In this document: one piece after another, positions 44,534 to 52,799 of the stretch | Numbering within the stretch: the first letter of the stretch is position 1 | Layout of the letters: each line of letters starts with the position of its first letter | Source of the DNA: JAIVJG01 sp964236735 | GTDB taxonomy: Bacteria; Acidobacteriota; Blastocatellia; Pyrinomonadales; Pyrinomonadaceae | Reading direction: 5' to 3' | Length of the DNA stretch: 64,000 bases | NCBI GenBank assembly: GCA_964236735.1 | Contig: CAXSFM010000003.1 | Location: 124,001 to 188,000 of the forward strand | Position numbers and translations under genes: made by a program | Notes under the pieces: model-generated | The model's database searches: none | Told to the model about the DNA's origin: nothing | The model's input: only the letters and a program-made list of their open reading frames with translations

Positions 44534-46963
44534 TCACTTGTCTTTGTTGAAGAGATGAAACGTCAGTCCAAATGCCGCGCCGAAGGGATAGCCCGGCGTG
44601 CCGTGGACGCGGGTGATGAGGGGGTCGCCCCGTCGCGCCCGCGACTCGAAAAAGTTCTGCGTCTCGAAGTAGCGTTTGTTGAAAAGATTGTCCACAGAGA
44701 AGTTGGCGTCCACCCAACGCCGGAGACTCTTGTTAACGCTCAAGTCAACCACATCCAACCCGGACGCGCGGATGCCCGCGTCCTCGCCGTCGAGCCGGTA
44801 GTTGCCGACGTGCCGGTATTCGAGCGAGCCGTTGAAGCCGTGGAAATCAGAGAGCACGATGCCGCCATTGCCCACCGTATGCGGCGCGCTGTCCACATAG
44901 ACTCTGGGCGACGTGCCGCGAAAGAAAGAGTTCATCACCTGCGTCAGCCCGCCGTTGACGGAGAGCACGCGCGTCAGTTGGACTGAAGCCTTGAACTCGT
45001 AGCCCGTGCTGCGGCTCGGCCCCGCGAACTCCACCGTCCCGTCGTCGGGGATATAGACCTGCTCGTTGGAGTGGTCTATCAGAAAGATGTCCGTGCTGAG
45101 GGAGAATCGCTTGCGATTGTAAGAGGCTCCGGTCTGGTAAAAATCCGTCGTCGCGATGGGCGGCCCCGTGCCGTCGCCGCTCCCTTGAATCGGCGTCGGC
45201 TGATTCGGCTCCGCCTGATTGCCAGTTGCGCCGCGAATGATGCCGCGCGCGTCCTGACTGTTGATGCCGCGCCCGTAGTTGACGTAGAGAGTCAGCGGCA
45301 GATGTGTGGAAGGCGTATAGGCGACGTTGATTTTCGGCTGGATGCGACCGGAGTTGCGCGCGCCCGACAAGTCTGGCGCGATTTTGTCCGCGACCTTGAA
45401 GCGGAAATAGTCGTACCTGAGTCCCAAGTCAACGTGCAGGCGTCCGCCCGCGAAGTCCATCTGTTGCTGCACGTAACCGCCGGCATTGCTCACGTCAACG
45501 TGCGCGTTCGTGGTGGCGAAGAAGGGGTCCCGGTTTTGCTGTTGAAAAAGTCCAAGATTGATCTGGCTCAACATCACGTTGCCGCCGGCGGTGAAGAGCA
45601 TCTGTCGCCCGAAGAGTTTGTAAGGGTGAACGTATTGCGCGCTGCCACCTTCCTGTAGGCGCGAGTCGTGCTGTTGAATGCCGTCGCCACGCTCCTGATC
45701 GTTGGTGAAGAAAGTGAAATTGGAAAAGAGGTCGAAGCGCGAGCGCGTCAAGTATGCGTCGAGTTTGAGACTGCTGCCGTCGTCCCAATCTTTGCCGTAA
45801 TAACCGCCGAGGATAAACGTGCGGACGCGCCCGCCGTTGCTCGGATCAATGAAGCCGAAGCGATCAAGCTCGCCGCTCGCGACCAAGTCCAGTGGAATCT
45901 GGCCGGATGAGAAAAAGTCGTTGCGCCCGAAGTTGAGTTTGACGCCGAGCGCCTGATGCTCGTCCAGATGCCAGGTGTAATTGCCGGTGATGTTGTCGCG
46001 ATTGTAGCGGCCTTTGTTGATGAACGGGCCGTCGAGTCGAGACTTCTCGTAAGCGATGAAGGAGTCCACATGCTCGATGCGCGGGCTGTAGGCGAGGAAC
46101 GCGCGCTGCTCGTTGAAAGCTCCGGCTTGAAAACGCAAAGTGAGTTGGTCGGGCAGCGATTCTTTCAGATGAATACGCACCACGCCGAGGCCAGAGAAGT
46201 CGCCGTACTGCGGGCTGAACGGCCCGTTCAAGATTTCGACGTTGTCAACGAGTTCGGGAATGAGGCTCTTGAGTTGACCGAGATAGCCTTGCCCGTGTCC
46301 CTGCGACGCCTGATTTTGCTGGATGTCGTCAACCACGAATTTGACGCCGCCGTTGACGCCGCCGTGATCGAGGTTGTAGCCGAAGCGTCGGACTTCGAGC
46401 GACTTGCCGCCGCCCTCGTGCTGCCCGACGTTGATGCCGGCGTTGAGCGTTTGAATGATTTGATCGTCGCGCTCGAACAACGTGCCTTTGTAAATCGCGT
46501 CGTTGCGCCGGTCAATCGTCGGGTCTAAGACTTTGGCGTCAATGACGACGCTCTCTTGAATAGCTGAAGGAGTGAGCGTGATTTTGAACTGAAGATTTTC
46601 CGTCGCCTCGCCGGGCTTGATAGTTTGCTCAAGCGTTGTGATGTTCCGGCCCTCGAACCTGATCGCCAGCGCGCCTCCGGCGGGCACACTCAAGCGAAAC
46701 GCGCCGCCCGCATCCGTCATGGTTCGCTGCTCGCCCGCGCCCGTGCGAACGACGACGGAAACGTTCGGCACCAACTCGTTTTGCTGCGAGAGCACGACGC
46801 CGGACAGCGTGCGCGTCTCGCTTCCCTGTTGACGTTGATGCGGCGCGTTGAACCTGCTCACCGATTTGACGAGCGAGCCGCTGAAAGGAGTTTGCGCGCC
46901 CGCCGTCGTGCCGGCGCAGTTGAGCAGCATAAGGCTGATAAGGGCGATTGAGAGTTTGTGCAT
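44534..46963 (-). CDS. TonB-dependent receptor (nickel/cobalt uptake)
   Basis: Outer-membrane receptor of 809 residues. The signal peptide ends TTAGAQ. Residues about 50-130 are a carboxypeptidase-regulatory-like beta domain (GVVLSQQNELVPNVSVVVRTG), then a plug domain with QTLNAGINVGQHEGGGKSLEVRRFGYNLDHGG-type sequence (key part EVRRFGYNLDHGG) and EILNGPFSPQYGDFSG, then a 22-strand barrel ending LTFHLFNKDK. AGGAG precedes the ATG. It follows nikR by 160 bases on the same strand, with a NikR-box-like dyad between. Substrate (Ni or Co chelate) is inferred from the operon, not the protein. TonB itself is not in the window. Confidence 0.92.
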   Translation of the reverse strand: MHKLSIALISLMLLNCAGTTAGAQTPFSGSLVKSVSRFNAPHQRQQGSETRTLSGVVLSQQNELVPNVSVVVRTGAGEQRTMTDAGGAFRLSVPAGGALAIRFEGRNITTLEQTIKPGEATENLQFKITLTPSAIQESVVIDAKVLDPTIDRRNDAIYKGTLFERDDQIIQTLNAGINVGQHEGGGKSLEVRRFGYNLDHGGVNGGVKFVVDDIQQNQASQGHGQGYLGQLKSLIPELVDNVEILNGPFSPQYGDFSGLGVVRIHLKESLPDQLTLRFQAGAFNEQRAFLAYSPRIEHVDSFIAYEKSRLDGPFINKGRYNRDNITGNYTWHLDEHQALGVKLNFGRNDFFSSGQIPLDLVASGELDRFGFIDPSNGGRVRTFILGGYYGKDWDDGSSLKLDAYLTRSRFDLFSNFTFFTNDQERGDGIQQHDSRLQEGGSAQYVHPYKLFGRQMLFTAGGNVMLSQINLGLFQQQNRDPFFATTNAHVDVSNAGGYVQQQMDFAGGRLHVDLGLRYDYFRFKVADKIAPDLSGARNSGRIQPKINVAYTPSTHLPLTLYVNYGRGINSQDARGIIRGATGNQAEPNQPTPIQGSGDGTGPPIATTDFYQTGASYNRKRFSLSTDIFLIDHSNEQVYIPDDGTVEFAGPSRSTGYEFKASVQLTRVLSVNGGLTQVMNSFFRGTSPRVYVDSAPHTVGNGGIVLSDFHGFNGSLEYRHVGNYRLDGEDAGIRASGLDVVDLSVNKSLRRWVDANFSVDNLFNKRYFETQNFFESRARRGDPLITRVHGTPGYPFGAAFGLTFHLFNKDK

Positions 46964-47025
46964 GGTTCTATCTCCTGAGAAGATGAAAGCCTGTGAGTCT
47001 TGAGCGGGTCACACGTCTTAACCTC

Positions 47026-47052
47026 GTGTTACCAATGTCGAATGCGTAGCAC
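47026..47052. promoter_or_regulatory. NikR-box-like operator upstream of the receptor gene
   Basis: GTGTTAC (47026-47032), a 13-base spacer, then GTAGCAC (47046-47052): half sites are complementary at six of seven positions. The GTGTTAC-N13/14-GTAACAC form is the reported box of NikR in several non-enteric bacteria. It lies about 63 bases upstream of the receptor ATG and after the nikR stop, ideal for Ni-dependent repression of the uptake genes. Confidence 0.7.
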
Positions 47053-47123
47053 GTCATGTCCAAAAATGTGCGGCGCGTGTTGGTCAATTACGTCGCCGCA
47101 AGATTTACCTGTCCTCGATAACT

Positions 47124-47627
47124 TTACCCGTGCCGGTGGCCGGTGCGCTGCGGCTGATCGTGTTTGTGCGGATGTTTATGCGCCTGACTCGCTCCGCCGC
47201 GCTTTGTGATGGCGTGCGTTGGAACCGTCACGAAAAGCCTTCCATGCTTGACGCCTTTCAAGCCGAGCAGAGAGTCCGCGAGCAGGCGTATCTGGCCGAT
47301 CCCCCCGCGCAGCACGATCACTTCCATGCAATCATCGTGGCTGATGTGGACGTGCAGCACGGAGACGACGAGCGCGTGATGGTCATGTTGGAGTCCGGCC
47401 ATTTTGTCGGTCAGGTCGTGCGCGTGATGGTCATAGACCAGCGTCAGGCTGCCCAGCCCCTCCGTCCCTTCCGGTTGCCCTTCAAGCCTCGATTGAACGA
47501 GCGCGTCGCGCATCAAATCGCGCAGGGCTTCGGAGCGTGTGGCGTAGCCACGCTCGCTCACTAACAGGTCGAAGCTCGACAACAGTTCTTCCTCGACGCT
47601 GACGCCGAATCGCAGCAGTTCGCTCAT
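47124..47627 (-). CDS. nikR: Nickel-responsive regulator NikR
   Basis: Ribbon-helix-helix DNA-binding repressor with an ACT-like Ni-binding domain, 167 residues. RFGVSVEEELLSSFD is the DNA-binding ribbon and helix; the metal site shows LTLVYDHHAHDL, VLHVHISHDDCMEVIVLRG, with the His and Cys of the family. The C-terminal tail, AHKHPHKHDQPQRTGHRHG, is a His-rich extension beyond the usual 130-140 residues. GAGGGAG precedes the ATG. It heads the locus transcribed into the receptor and ECF genes and should repress them in nickel sufficiency. Confidence 0.95.
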   Translation of the reverse strand: MSELLRFGVSVEEELLSSFDLLVSERGYATRSEALRDLMRDALVQSRLEGQPEGTEGLGSLTLVYDHHAHDLTDKMAGLQHDHHALVVSVLHVHISHDDCMEVIVLRGGIGQIRLLADSLLGLKGVKHGRLFVTVPTHAITKRGGASQAHKHPHKHDQPQRTGHRHG

Positions 47628-47644
47628 CGCTCTCCCTCAATGAT

Positions 47645-47670
47645 CGTGTTGGAAATAATTTAATAGCACG
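47645..47670. promoter_or_regulatory. Dyad upstream of nikR, possible autoregulatory site
   Basis: CGTGTT (47645-47650) and AGCACG (47665-47670) form an imperfect dyad in an AT-rich stretch 18-43 bases upstream of the nikR start. The same half-site words occur in the box at 47026-47052, but the spacer is 14 against 17 bases between them. It may be a promoter-overlapping NikR site of different geometry, or chance. Confidence 0.35.
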
Positions 47671-47749
47671 AATATGCATCTCGTGTCACGCTTTTTTATT
47701 CCGAACATTGACACGGCAGACGGGCTGCCCCCTGACCTTCCGCGCTTCT

Positions 47750-48277
47750 TCAGTTCGGCACGATTAACTTCGACGCCGGCAACATCGCCGGCAGACCTCG
47801 ATGCTGCCAGCAACGGCCTGTGCCGCGCACGCGACGCTGGCAGGGCGTGCCCTTCTTCGTCCGCGCGCCGCAGATGGAGATGATTTCGTTGGGGTCTGTC
47901 GGGCGCTCGCTCGCCGTGCCGTCGGGGCCGAAAGAGGGCGCGGGCGTCGTCGAAGCAGGCCGCGAACTATCTTCGCCCTTCGTCACCTCTTGAGTCGTTG
48001 CGGCGTCCGCCTTCCGCGCCGGGACGAACTCTTTCTGTGACGGAGCCAGAGAAAGCTCCCCGCGCTCGACCAGAAGCGGCGGAGAAGCTGGACGCGCGGT
48101 GCGTCCGGCAATGAAGCCTGCGCTCAAGAGCGCGGCGATCAAGGCGAGGGGGGCGAAAATTCGTCGCCGTCGAAAACGCACGTCACAGCCGGAACAAAAA
48201 CGCCGGCTCGTCCACAGACGCCAACGCTCGCGCGCGACTCGCTCGCCGCATTCGGCGCAAAAGTTTGGTTTGTACAT
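47750..48277 (-). CDS. Small membrane protein with zinc-finger ends
   Basis: 175 residues. The N-terminus has Cys pairs FCAECGERV and FCSGCDVRF, a zinc ribbon, followed by a single membrane segment (IFAPLALIAALLSAGFIAG). A Pro/Ala/Thr linker leads to a C-terminal CGARTKKGTPCQRRV, then GTGRCWQH, which looks like a second Cys/His metal site like the one in DUF5763-type proteins. The start at 48277 is preferred to a GTG at 48505, whose extra 76 residues look non-coding. Divergent from the next gene. Function unknown. Confidence 0.65.
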   Translation of the reverse strand: MYKPNFCAECGERVARERWRLWTSRRFCSGCDVRFRRRRIFAPLALIAALLSAGFIAGRTARPASPPLLVERGELSLAPSQKEFVPARKADAATTQEVTKGEDSSRPASTTPAPSFGPDGTASERPTDPNEIISICGARTKKGTPCQRRVRGTGRCWQHRGLPAMLPASKLIVPN

Positions 48278-48540
48278 TGATGGAAGACATCTCCTTTCCG
48301 GTGAGGACGCAAGGGTACGAGATGCGTCGTTCGGGAAGTGGCCTCTGCAAGAATTGGCGGCCAACAGTTGAGTCTGCTGCAATCCGCGACGCGCATTATA
48401 CCCGTCTGCGAGTTGAAGTAAATACATGTTTGCATGATGTTTCACGCACAGCCTGTTGTTGCACGGACGGCACGCGCGTGTTATAGTACTGACTGCTCCC
48501 GGCACACGAAAACCGAGCGCGAGGCCGTCGCCTTTTGAGC

Positions 48541-49251
48541 ATGTTGGTCTCGCCGGTGTTTTCCCGCACGCGCACTTTTAAGCTGATGCGTCTAAAACTT
48601 TATTGCAATCGTTACGCGCACTTCAAAGACGCGCTCGTCTGTTCGGTGAACTGCGTCTATCGCACGCGCTGTCACGATTTCGCGCTCTACTACGACGAGC
48701 ATCGCGACGAAGTGGACGCGCTCGTCTCGAACTACTACGCCGCGCGGCGCGCGCAGGAAACCGAGCATCCGAAAGAATCCGCTGCGTCGCCGTCTGCGCG
48801 CCGTTATTTACCCATCGCGTCATACACGATTCCGGCCATCGCGAGGCCGGCTGATCTGGGCGCGCTCATACGTCTGGAGGTGAAGAGAGAGATGACCGAA
48901 GCATTTTATATCTGGATTGACAAAGAAGATCGCGCCGAGCTTTTGGAGACCGAAGAAGTCATCAAGCGCGCCGAGCGCGGCTCCAAAGCCAAGCATATCT
49001 ACAAAGTATCGCAGGAGATGGAACTGCGTTTCCAACTCGTCCCGCGCAAGCGTATCGAAAAAGCGCGACGCACCGCCGCCGTCGAAACGGAACGCGCGCA
49101 GGCACGACGCTCGCGCAACAACAGCGGCAACCTCGCCGCGAAAAGCGCGCCCTCGCCCGTCCCCTTTCCAACCCCCGTCGCCGCCCCCGAACCTACAAGC
49201 GCCGCCACCGCACCCAACCCGCGCCGCCAGGCCAGACAGGGCAAGAGGTAA
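48541..49251 (+). CDS. Hypothetical protein with Cys-rich N-terminus
   Basis: 236 residues. An N-terminal Cys cluster (YCNRYAHFKDALVCSVNCVY, with RTRCHDF just after) may be a metal site. The middle is charged and helical (WIDKEDRAELLETEEVIKRAE, ending SKAKHIYKVSQEMELRF), and the last 70 residues are basic and Pro/Ala-rich. No signal peptide or membrane segment. The start is uncertain: ATG 48541, TTG 48535 or ATG 48586 just before the conserved Cys region; none has a clear ribosome-binding site. Function unknown. Confidence 0.6.
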   Translation: MLVSPVFSRTRTFKLMRLKLYCNRYAHFKDALVCSVNCVYRTRCHDFALYYDEHRDEVDALVSNYYAARRAQETEHPKESAASPSARRYLPIASYTIPAIARPADLGALIRLEVKREMTEAFYIWIDKEDRAELLETEEVIKRAERGSKAKHIYKVSQEMELRFQLVPRKRIEKARRTAAVETERAQARRSRNNSGNLAAKSAPSPVPFPTPVAAPEPTSAATAPNPRRQARQGKR

Positions 49252-49258
49252 GAAGGCA

Positions 49259-49344
49259 AAAGTAAAAAGGCGAAAGGTAAAAGTAAGGAAGAAGACAGGC
49301 CGTCTGTCTTTCGTCTTCACTTTTACCTTTTGCCTTTTTACTTT
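49259..49344. repeat. 26-bp inverted repeat of iterated AAAAGG/GGTAAAAG words
   Basis: Arms 49259-49284 and 49319-49344 pair with one mismatch. It lies after the hypothetical gene ending 49251 and before the VWA gene. The same words recur at 56329-56430. Confidence 0.88.
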
Positions 49345-49557
49345 CCTTCTCCTCTGGCAACTTTCACTCGCCGCGAAGCACCGTAAGAGTCCGTTAGTGT
49401 GTGTGAACTGATGAGATTGAACGGCGCGCTAAGGTGTCTTTCTCTCCGTCTCAACAGCAATTTTTGAAGCGTCCGTGGCGATGTCGCGACGCCGTCCGCG
49501 GCTTGCAAACGTCTAGTGCGAACGGCATACTATCGCCCGCGCAAGAACAATTTTTCA

Positions 49558-50634
49558 ATGATTTTTCCAGACTTTCCCGCACAAATTTCTTTACTCAAAA
49601 GATTCTGCATGACGCTCCTGCTCGTCCTGTCCGTGTGCAGCGCGACGGCTTCGGCGCAGCAAAAAGGAGAACAGGACGATCCGGTCGAGCGCATCGAGTC
49701 GAATCTCGTCCAGCTCAACGTCGGCGTGGCGGATCGTCGCGGCGGCGCGGTGACAGACCTTTCGCGCAACGACTTCGTGGTCTATGAAGATGGCGTGCGC
49801 CAGAACCTCCTGAGTTTCGAGCCGGCCTCCGCTCCCTTCAGTCTCGTGTTGCTGCTCGACATGTCCGGCTCGACTTTGACTTTCCGCCAGACGCTCAAAC
49901 AATCCGCCGTGCGCTTCATTGACGCGCTCGCGCCCGAAGACCGCGTCGCCGTCATCGCCTTCTGGTCGCCGCGCAGCAAAAAGGGAGCGATGCAGGAGAG
50001 AATCCAGACGCTCACGCCGTTCACCACCGACCGCAGCAAGATCGGCTTCGCCATTATGACCGCCGACGGCGGAGGCGAGACGAATCTCTACAAAGCTCTG
50101 CGCGTCGCCATCGCGCAACTCTCGAAAGAGGACAAGCGACGCAAGGCCATCGTCGTGATGACCGACGGCAAAGACACCGCGCTTGAGAAGTTGGATCGCG
50201 GCGCGTCGGCGAACGCGAAAAGCGCGGACGAGGCGACAGCCTCCATCAAGCCTGACGACAACCAGACTTTGCGCGCCGTGCTCGACTCCGCCGACCGGCA
50301 GGGCGTGACCGTCTATCCGCTCGCGCTTCCTTCAGGCGACATCTCGCGCATCGCCGAGCCGCTCCCGCAGCAGGTCGCCATCTATACTTCGGCGCGCGCG
50401 CGCCTGCAAACGCTCGCCAATCGCACCGGGGGGCGGCTCCACGAAATCAACCGTCTCGAAGACATGGGACGCCTCTATGCAGAGGTGGCCGCAGACCTTC
50501 GCACGCTCTACACCGTCGCCTATCAACCGCCCACAACGCGCCCACGCGACGGCAGTTGGCACGCCATCTCCATCGAAGTCACGCGCGCCGGAGACCTCAT
50601 CGCGCACACGCGCCCCGGCTATTACGCGCGCTGA
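49558..50634 (+). CDS. Secreted VWA-domain protein, acidobacterial type
   Basis: 358 residues from Met at 49558, giving a signal peptide (RFCMTLLLVLSVCSATASAQ). A short N-terminal domain (FVVYEDGVRQNLLSFE) precedes a von Willebrand factor A domain. The metal-ion site DMSGSTLTF lies near residue 101, with a later TDGKDTAL and Thr position in TDGGGETNLY. The sequence fits the VWFA-related family of Acidobacteria. AAC-rich bases upstream give no clear Shine-Dalgarno; ATG at 49516 or 49609 are alternatives. It is probably a binding protein on the cell surface or in the periplasm. Confidence 0.87.
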   Translation: MIFPDFPAQISLLKRFCMTLLLVLSVCSATASAQQKGEQDDPVERIESNLVQLNVGVADRRGGAVTDLSRNDFVVYEDGVRQNLLSFEPASAPFSLVLLLDMSGSTLTFRQTLKQSAVRFIDALAPEDRVAVIAFWSPRSKKGAMQERIQTLTPFTTDRSKIGFAIMTADGGGETNLYKALRVAIAQLSKEDKRRKAIVVMTDGKDTALEKLDRGASANAKSADEATASIKPDDNQTLRAVLDSADRQGVTVYPLALPSGDISRIAEPLPQQVAIYTSARARLQTLANRTGGRLHEINRLEDMGRLYAEVAADLRTLYTVAYQPPTTRPRDGSWHAISIEVTRAGDLIAHTRPGYYAR

Positions 50635-50740
50635 ATTTTCCGTGACGCGCCTCGCAACTTTTCATTCCTTATGCTCGCTTGACACTCAACACAGCCATCC
50701 CTAATATTCCTCTCACTGCTTCACCGCACAGAAACAATTC

Positions 50741-50814
50741 GCACCCGTAGCTCAGTTGGATAGAGCGTCTGACTACGAATCAGAAGGTCGCAAGTTCGAG
50801 TCTTGCCGGGTGCA
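50741..50814 (+). tRNA. tRNA-Arg (anticodon ACG)
   Basis: Complete cloverleaf of 74 bases. The acceptor stem GCACCCG/CGGGTGC, D-arm GCTC/GAGC, anticodon stem TCTGA/TCAGA and T-arm GCAAG/CTTGC (with TTCGAGT loop) are all intact. The anticodon ACG at 50775-50777 reads CGN Arg codons. The 3' CCA is not encoded. An HNH-type gene begins 33 bases downstream. Confidence 0.97.
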
Positions 50815-50846
50815 TCACTACTTTTCATTATGAGGCTTCCCCTCAC

Positions 50847-51296
50847 ATGAAACGAGCCAACACACAATTCAAGACATGCACGCAATGCGATGAAGCCAAG
50901 CCTCTCCTTGAATTCAACTTCAAAAGACGCGCGGACGATATTCGACACTCTTACTGCCGGGAATGCGGTAAAAAGTTAACGCGAAGCCACTATCAACGTC
51001 GGAAGCGTTTATATCTCGACCGTAACCTTCGCTCATACGCGAAGCGTCGAGACATCGTTGTCAACGCGAAGCTGCGACCTTGCACCGACTGCGGTATTCA
51101 GTATCCTTACTATGTGATGGATTTCGATCATCGCGATGGCGCGCTCAAGGAATTTGCTCTCAACTCGATTCATAACAAAACCGCGCGCTTGATTCTTCGT
51201 GAAATTGCTAAATGTGATGTTGTGTGCGCGAATTGCCATCGCGAGCGCACGCACCGGCGCAGGCTTGATGTATTAAAAGATCAAACAGGAGAGTAA
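50847..51296 (+). CDS. HNH-type zinc-finger protein
   Basis: 149 residues. Two Cys4-like sites frame the chain: CTQCDEAKPLLEF and YCRECGKKL, then CTDCGIQYPYYVMDFDHRDG and CANCHRERTHRR. The DFDH...CANCHRERTH order (an acidic residue and His, then CxxC and His) is an HNH-nuclease-like pattern as found in small phage and intron endonucleases. Base composition is lower in GC than the surroundings. It lies 33 bases after tRNA-Arg, a common target for integration. Nuclease activity is inferred; a non-catalytic zinc-binding protein is possible. Confidence 0.78.
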   Translation: MKRANTQFKTCTQCDEAKPLLEFNFKRRADDIRHSYCRECGKKLTRSHYQRRKRLYLDRNLRSYAKRRDIVVNAKLRPCTDCGIQYPYYVMDFDHRDGALKEFALNSIHNKTARLILREIAKCDVVCANCHRERTHRRRLDVLKDQTGE

Positions 51297-51304
51297 CAAT
51301 AGCC

Positions 51305-51556
51305 GTGGAGTTTTACGTCGCGCTGATTCTGGCGTTGGGTTTGGCTTGCGTCGCGGGCGTGCAGTATTTCTACCTGTTGTTTCTTGAGGCGCGCAGCCGC
51401 CAGCAACAGCGACGGATCGCCGAGTTGGAGCGCAGCAACGCCGCACTCGTCGCGGAAGCGCAGAAGACGAGCGCACACGCGCAGCTTCAAGATGCAGTGG
51501 AGAACACAGGTGAGTTGTGGCCTGAAGTGATTGACGAGGACAGCATCTCGCGTTGA
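51305..51556 (+). CDS. Small membrane protein with coiled coil
   Basis: 83 residues from GTG at 51305. A membrane segment (FYVALILALGLACVAGVQYFY) is followed by a short coiled coil (RQQQRRIAELERSNAALVAEAQ) and an acidic tail. AGGAGAG lies 13 bases upstream of the GTG. It starts 8 bases after the HNH gene. No function known. Confidence 0.65.
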   Translation: MEFYVALILALGLACVAGVQYFYLLFLEARSRQQQRRIAELERSNAALVAEAQKTSAHAQLQDAVENTGELWPEVIDEDSISR

Positions 51557-51630
51557 GTTTGGGGCGAATCGTACAGAAGAGCTTTCGACTTGAAGAGCAT
51601 GTCGGCGCTTTTCTTTCTGAGAGAAAAATT

Positions 51631-52689
51631 ATGCAGCGTCGAAACTTCTTAACAGCCTGCGGGACGGCAGCCATCGCCGCGCCGCTCGCGTCCCACCACG
51701 CATTCGCCGCCGCGAAATCGCCCGCCACCCTGCCACTCATCCGTCCAAAAGCTCTGCGCGCGGGCGCGACCGTCGGCATCATCACGCCGGGCACTTACGT
51801 CCCCGAACCCGAACGCCTCGCGTTGATTGAGCCGACGTTGAAGTTCTTCAAACTCAACGCCAAAATCGGCAAAAACGTCGGCAGGCACATGAGCGCGTAT
51901 CGCACTTCAATCAACGAGCGGCTCGACGATTTGCACCAGATGTTTCGCGACAAGGATGTTGATGCGGTGATGTGCCTGCGCGGCGGCTACGGCGCGGCGC
52001 AACTGCTCGATGCGATTGATTACGACCTCATCCGGCGCAACCCGAAAATCTTTCTTGGCTACAGCGACATCACGGCGCTGCATCTCGCGATTCACCGTCA
52101 GACCGGACTCGTCACTTTTCACGGCCCGATGATCGTCTCGGAGTTCACAGGCTACACGCAAAAATATTTCAACAGGGCCGTCTTTCAAAACGCGCCCATC
52201 GGCGTCGTTACTAACCCCGAAGGCGACGACGCGCTGCGTCCCTCGCACACGCTTCGCACGATTCGTCCGGGCATGGCGACGGGGGCGCTCGTTGGCGGCA
52301 ACCTGACGCTCATCTCAAACACTCTGGGGACGCCCTACGAGATCGAGACGCGCGGCAAAATCCTCTTCCTCGAAGACGTGGACGAGCAGCCCTACAGCAT
52401 TGACCGGATGCTCACGCACCTGCGTCTCGCGGGCAAGTTCGACAATGTTGCGGGCGTCATCTTCGGCGAGTGCGAGAATTGCAGAGCGAGCGACTATAAG
52501 CCGGCCACCGCGTCCCCCTTTTCGTTCGGCGAAGTCTTGAACAACATTCTCGGCGAACTGAAAGTTCCCGTCCTCTCAGGACTGACCATCGGCCACACGG
52601 ACGATCAAGCGACGCTCCCGCTCGGCGTGATGGCGACGCTCGACGCGACGGCGAAAACGCTCGACATTAAGGAAGCAGCAGTTTCATAA
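51631..52689 (+). CDS. LD-carboxypeptidase (family S66)
   Basis: Serine peptidase of 352 residues that cleaves the L,D bond of peptidoglycan tetrapeptides. The start at 51631 gives MQRRNFLTACGTAAIAAPLA, a twin-arginine-like signal. The nucleophile Ser is in GYSDITAL near residue 145; the later GGNLTLISNTLGTP and ILFLEDVDEQPY hold the Glu, and GLTIGHTDDQATLPLG holds the His. The N-terminal RAGATVGIITPGTYV is the other family mark. The frame extends to 51553 but without sense. It is closed by the bidirectional terminator at 52735-52771. Confidence 0.92.
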   Translation: MQRRNFLTACGTAAIAAPLASHHAFAAAKSPATLPLIRPKALRAGATVGIITPGTYVPEPERLALIEPTLKFFKLNAKIGKNVGRHMSAYRTSINERLDDLHQMFRDKDVDAVMCLRGGYGAAQLLDAIDYDLIRRNPKIFLGYSDITALHLAIHRQTGLVTFHGPMIVSEFTGYTQKYFNRAVFQNAPIGVVTNPEGDDALRPSHTLRTIRPGMATGALVGGNLTLISNTLGTPYEIETRGKILFLEDVDEQPYSIDRMLTHLRLAGKFDNVAGVIFGECENCRASDYKPATASPFSFGEVLNNILGELKVPVLSGLTIGHTDDQATLPLGVMATLDATAKTLDIKEAAVS

Positions 52690-52734
52690 CGTTCATCCTT
52701 CGCCGCCTTCAGCGTAAACTCGAATCTCGAAACA

Positions 52735-52771
52735 AAAAGAGCGCGCCGCTTCAAATACGGCGCGCTCTTTT
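52735..52771. terminator. Bidirectional intrinsic terminator
   Basis: AAAAGAGCGCGCCG (52735-52748) pairs perfectly with CGGCGCGCTCTTTT (52758-52771). T runs flank it on both strands. It separates the convergent LD-carboxypeptidase and PKD-like genes. Confidence 0.93.
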
Positions 52772-52799
52772 GTTGCGTGCGACTCTTTCGTTATCTTCG

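Noticed and set aside
48278..48505. N-terminal extension of the zinc-finger membrane protein from GTG at 48505
   Set aside because: The extra 76 residues look random and the start of the Cys motif at 48277 is a better N-terminus.
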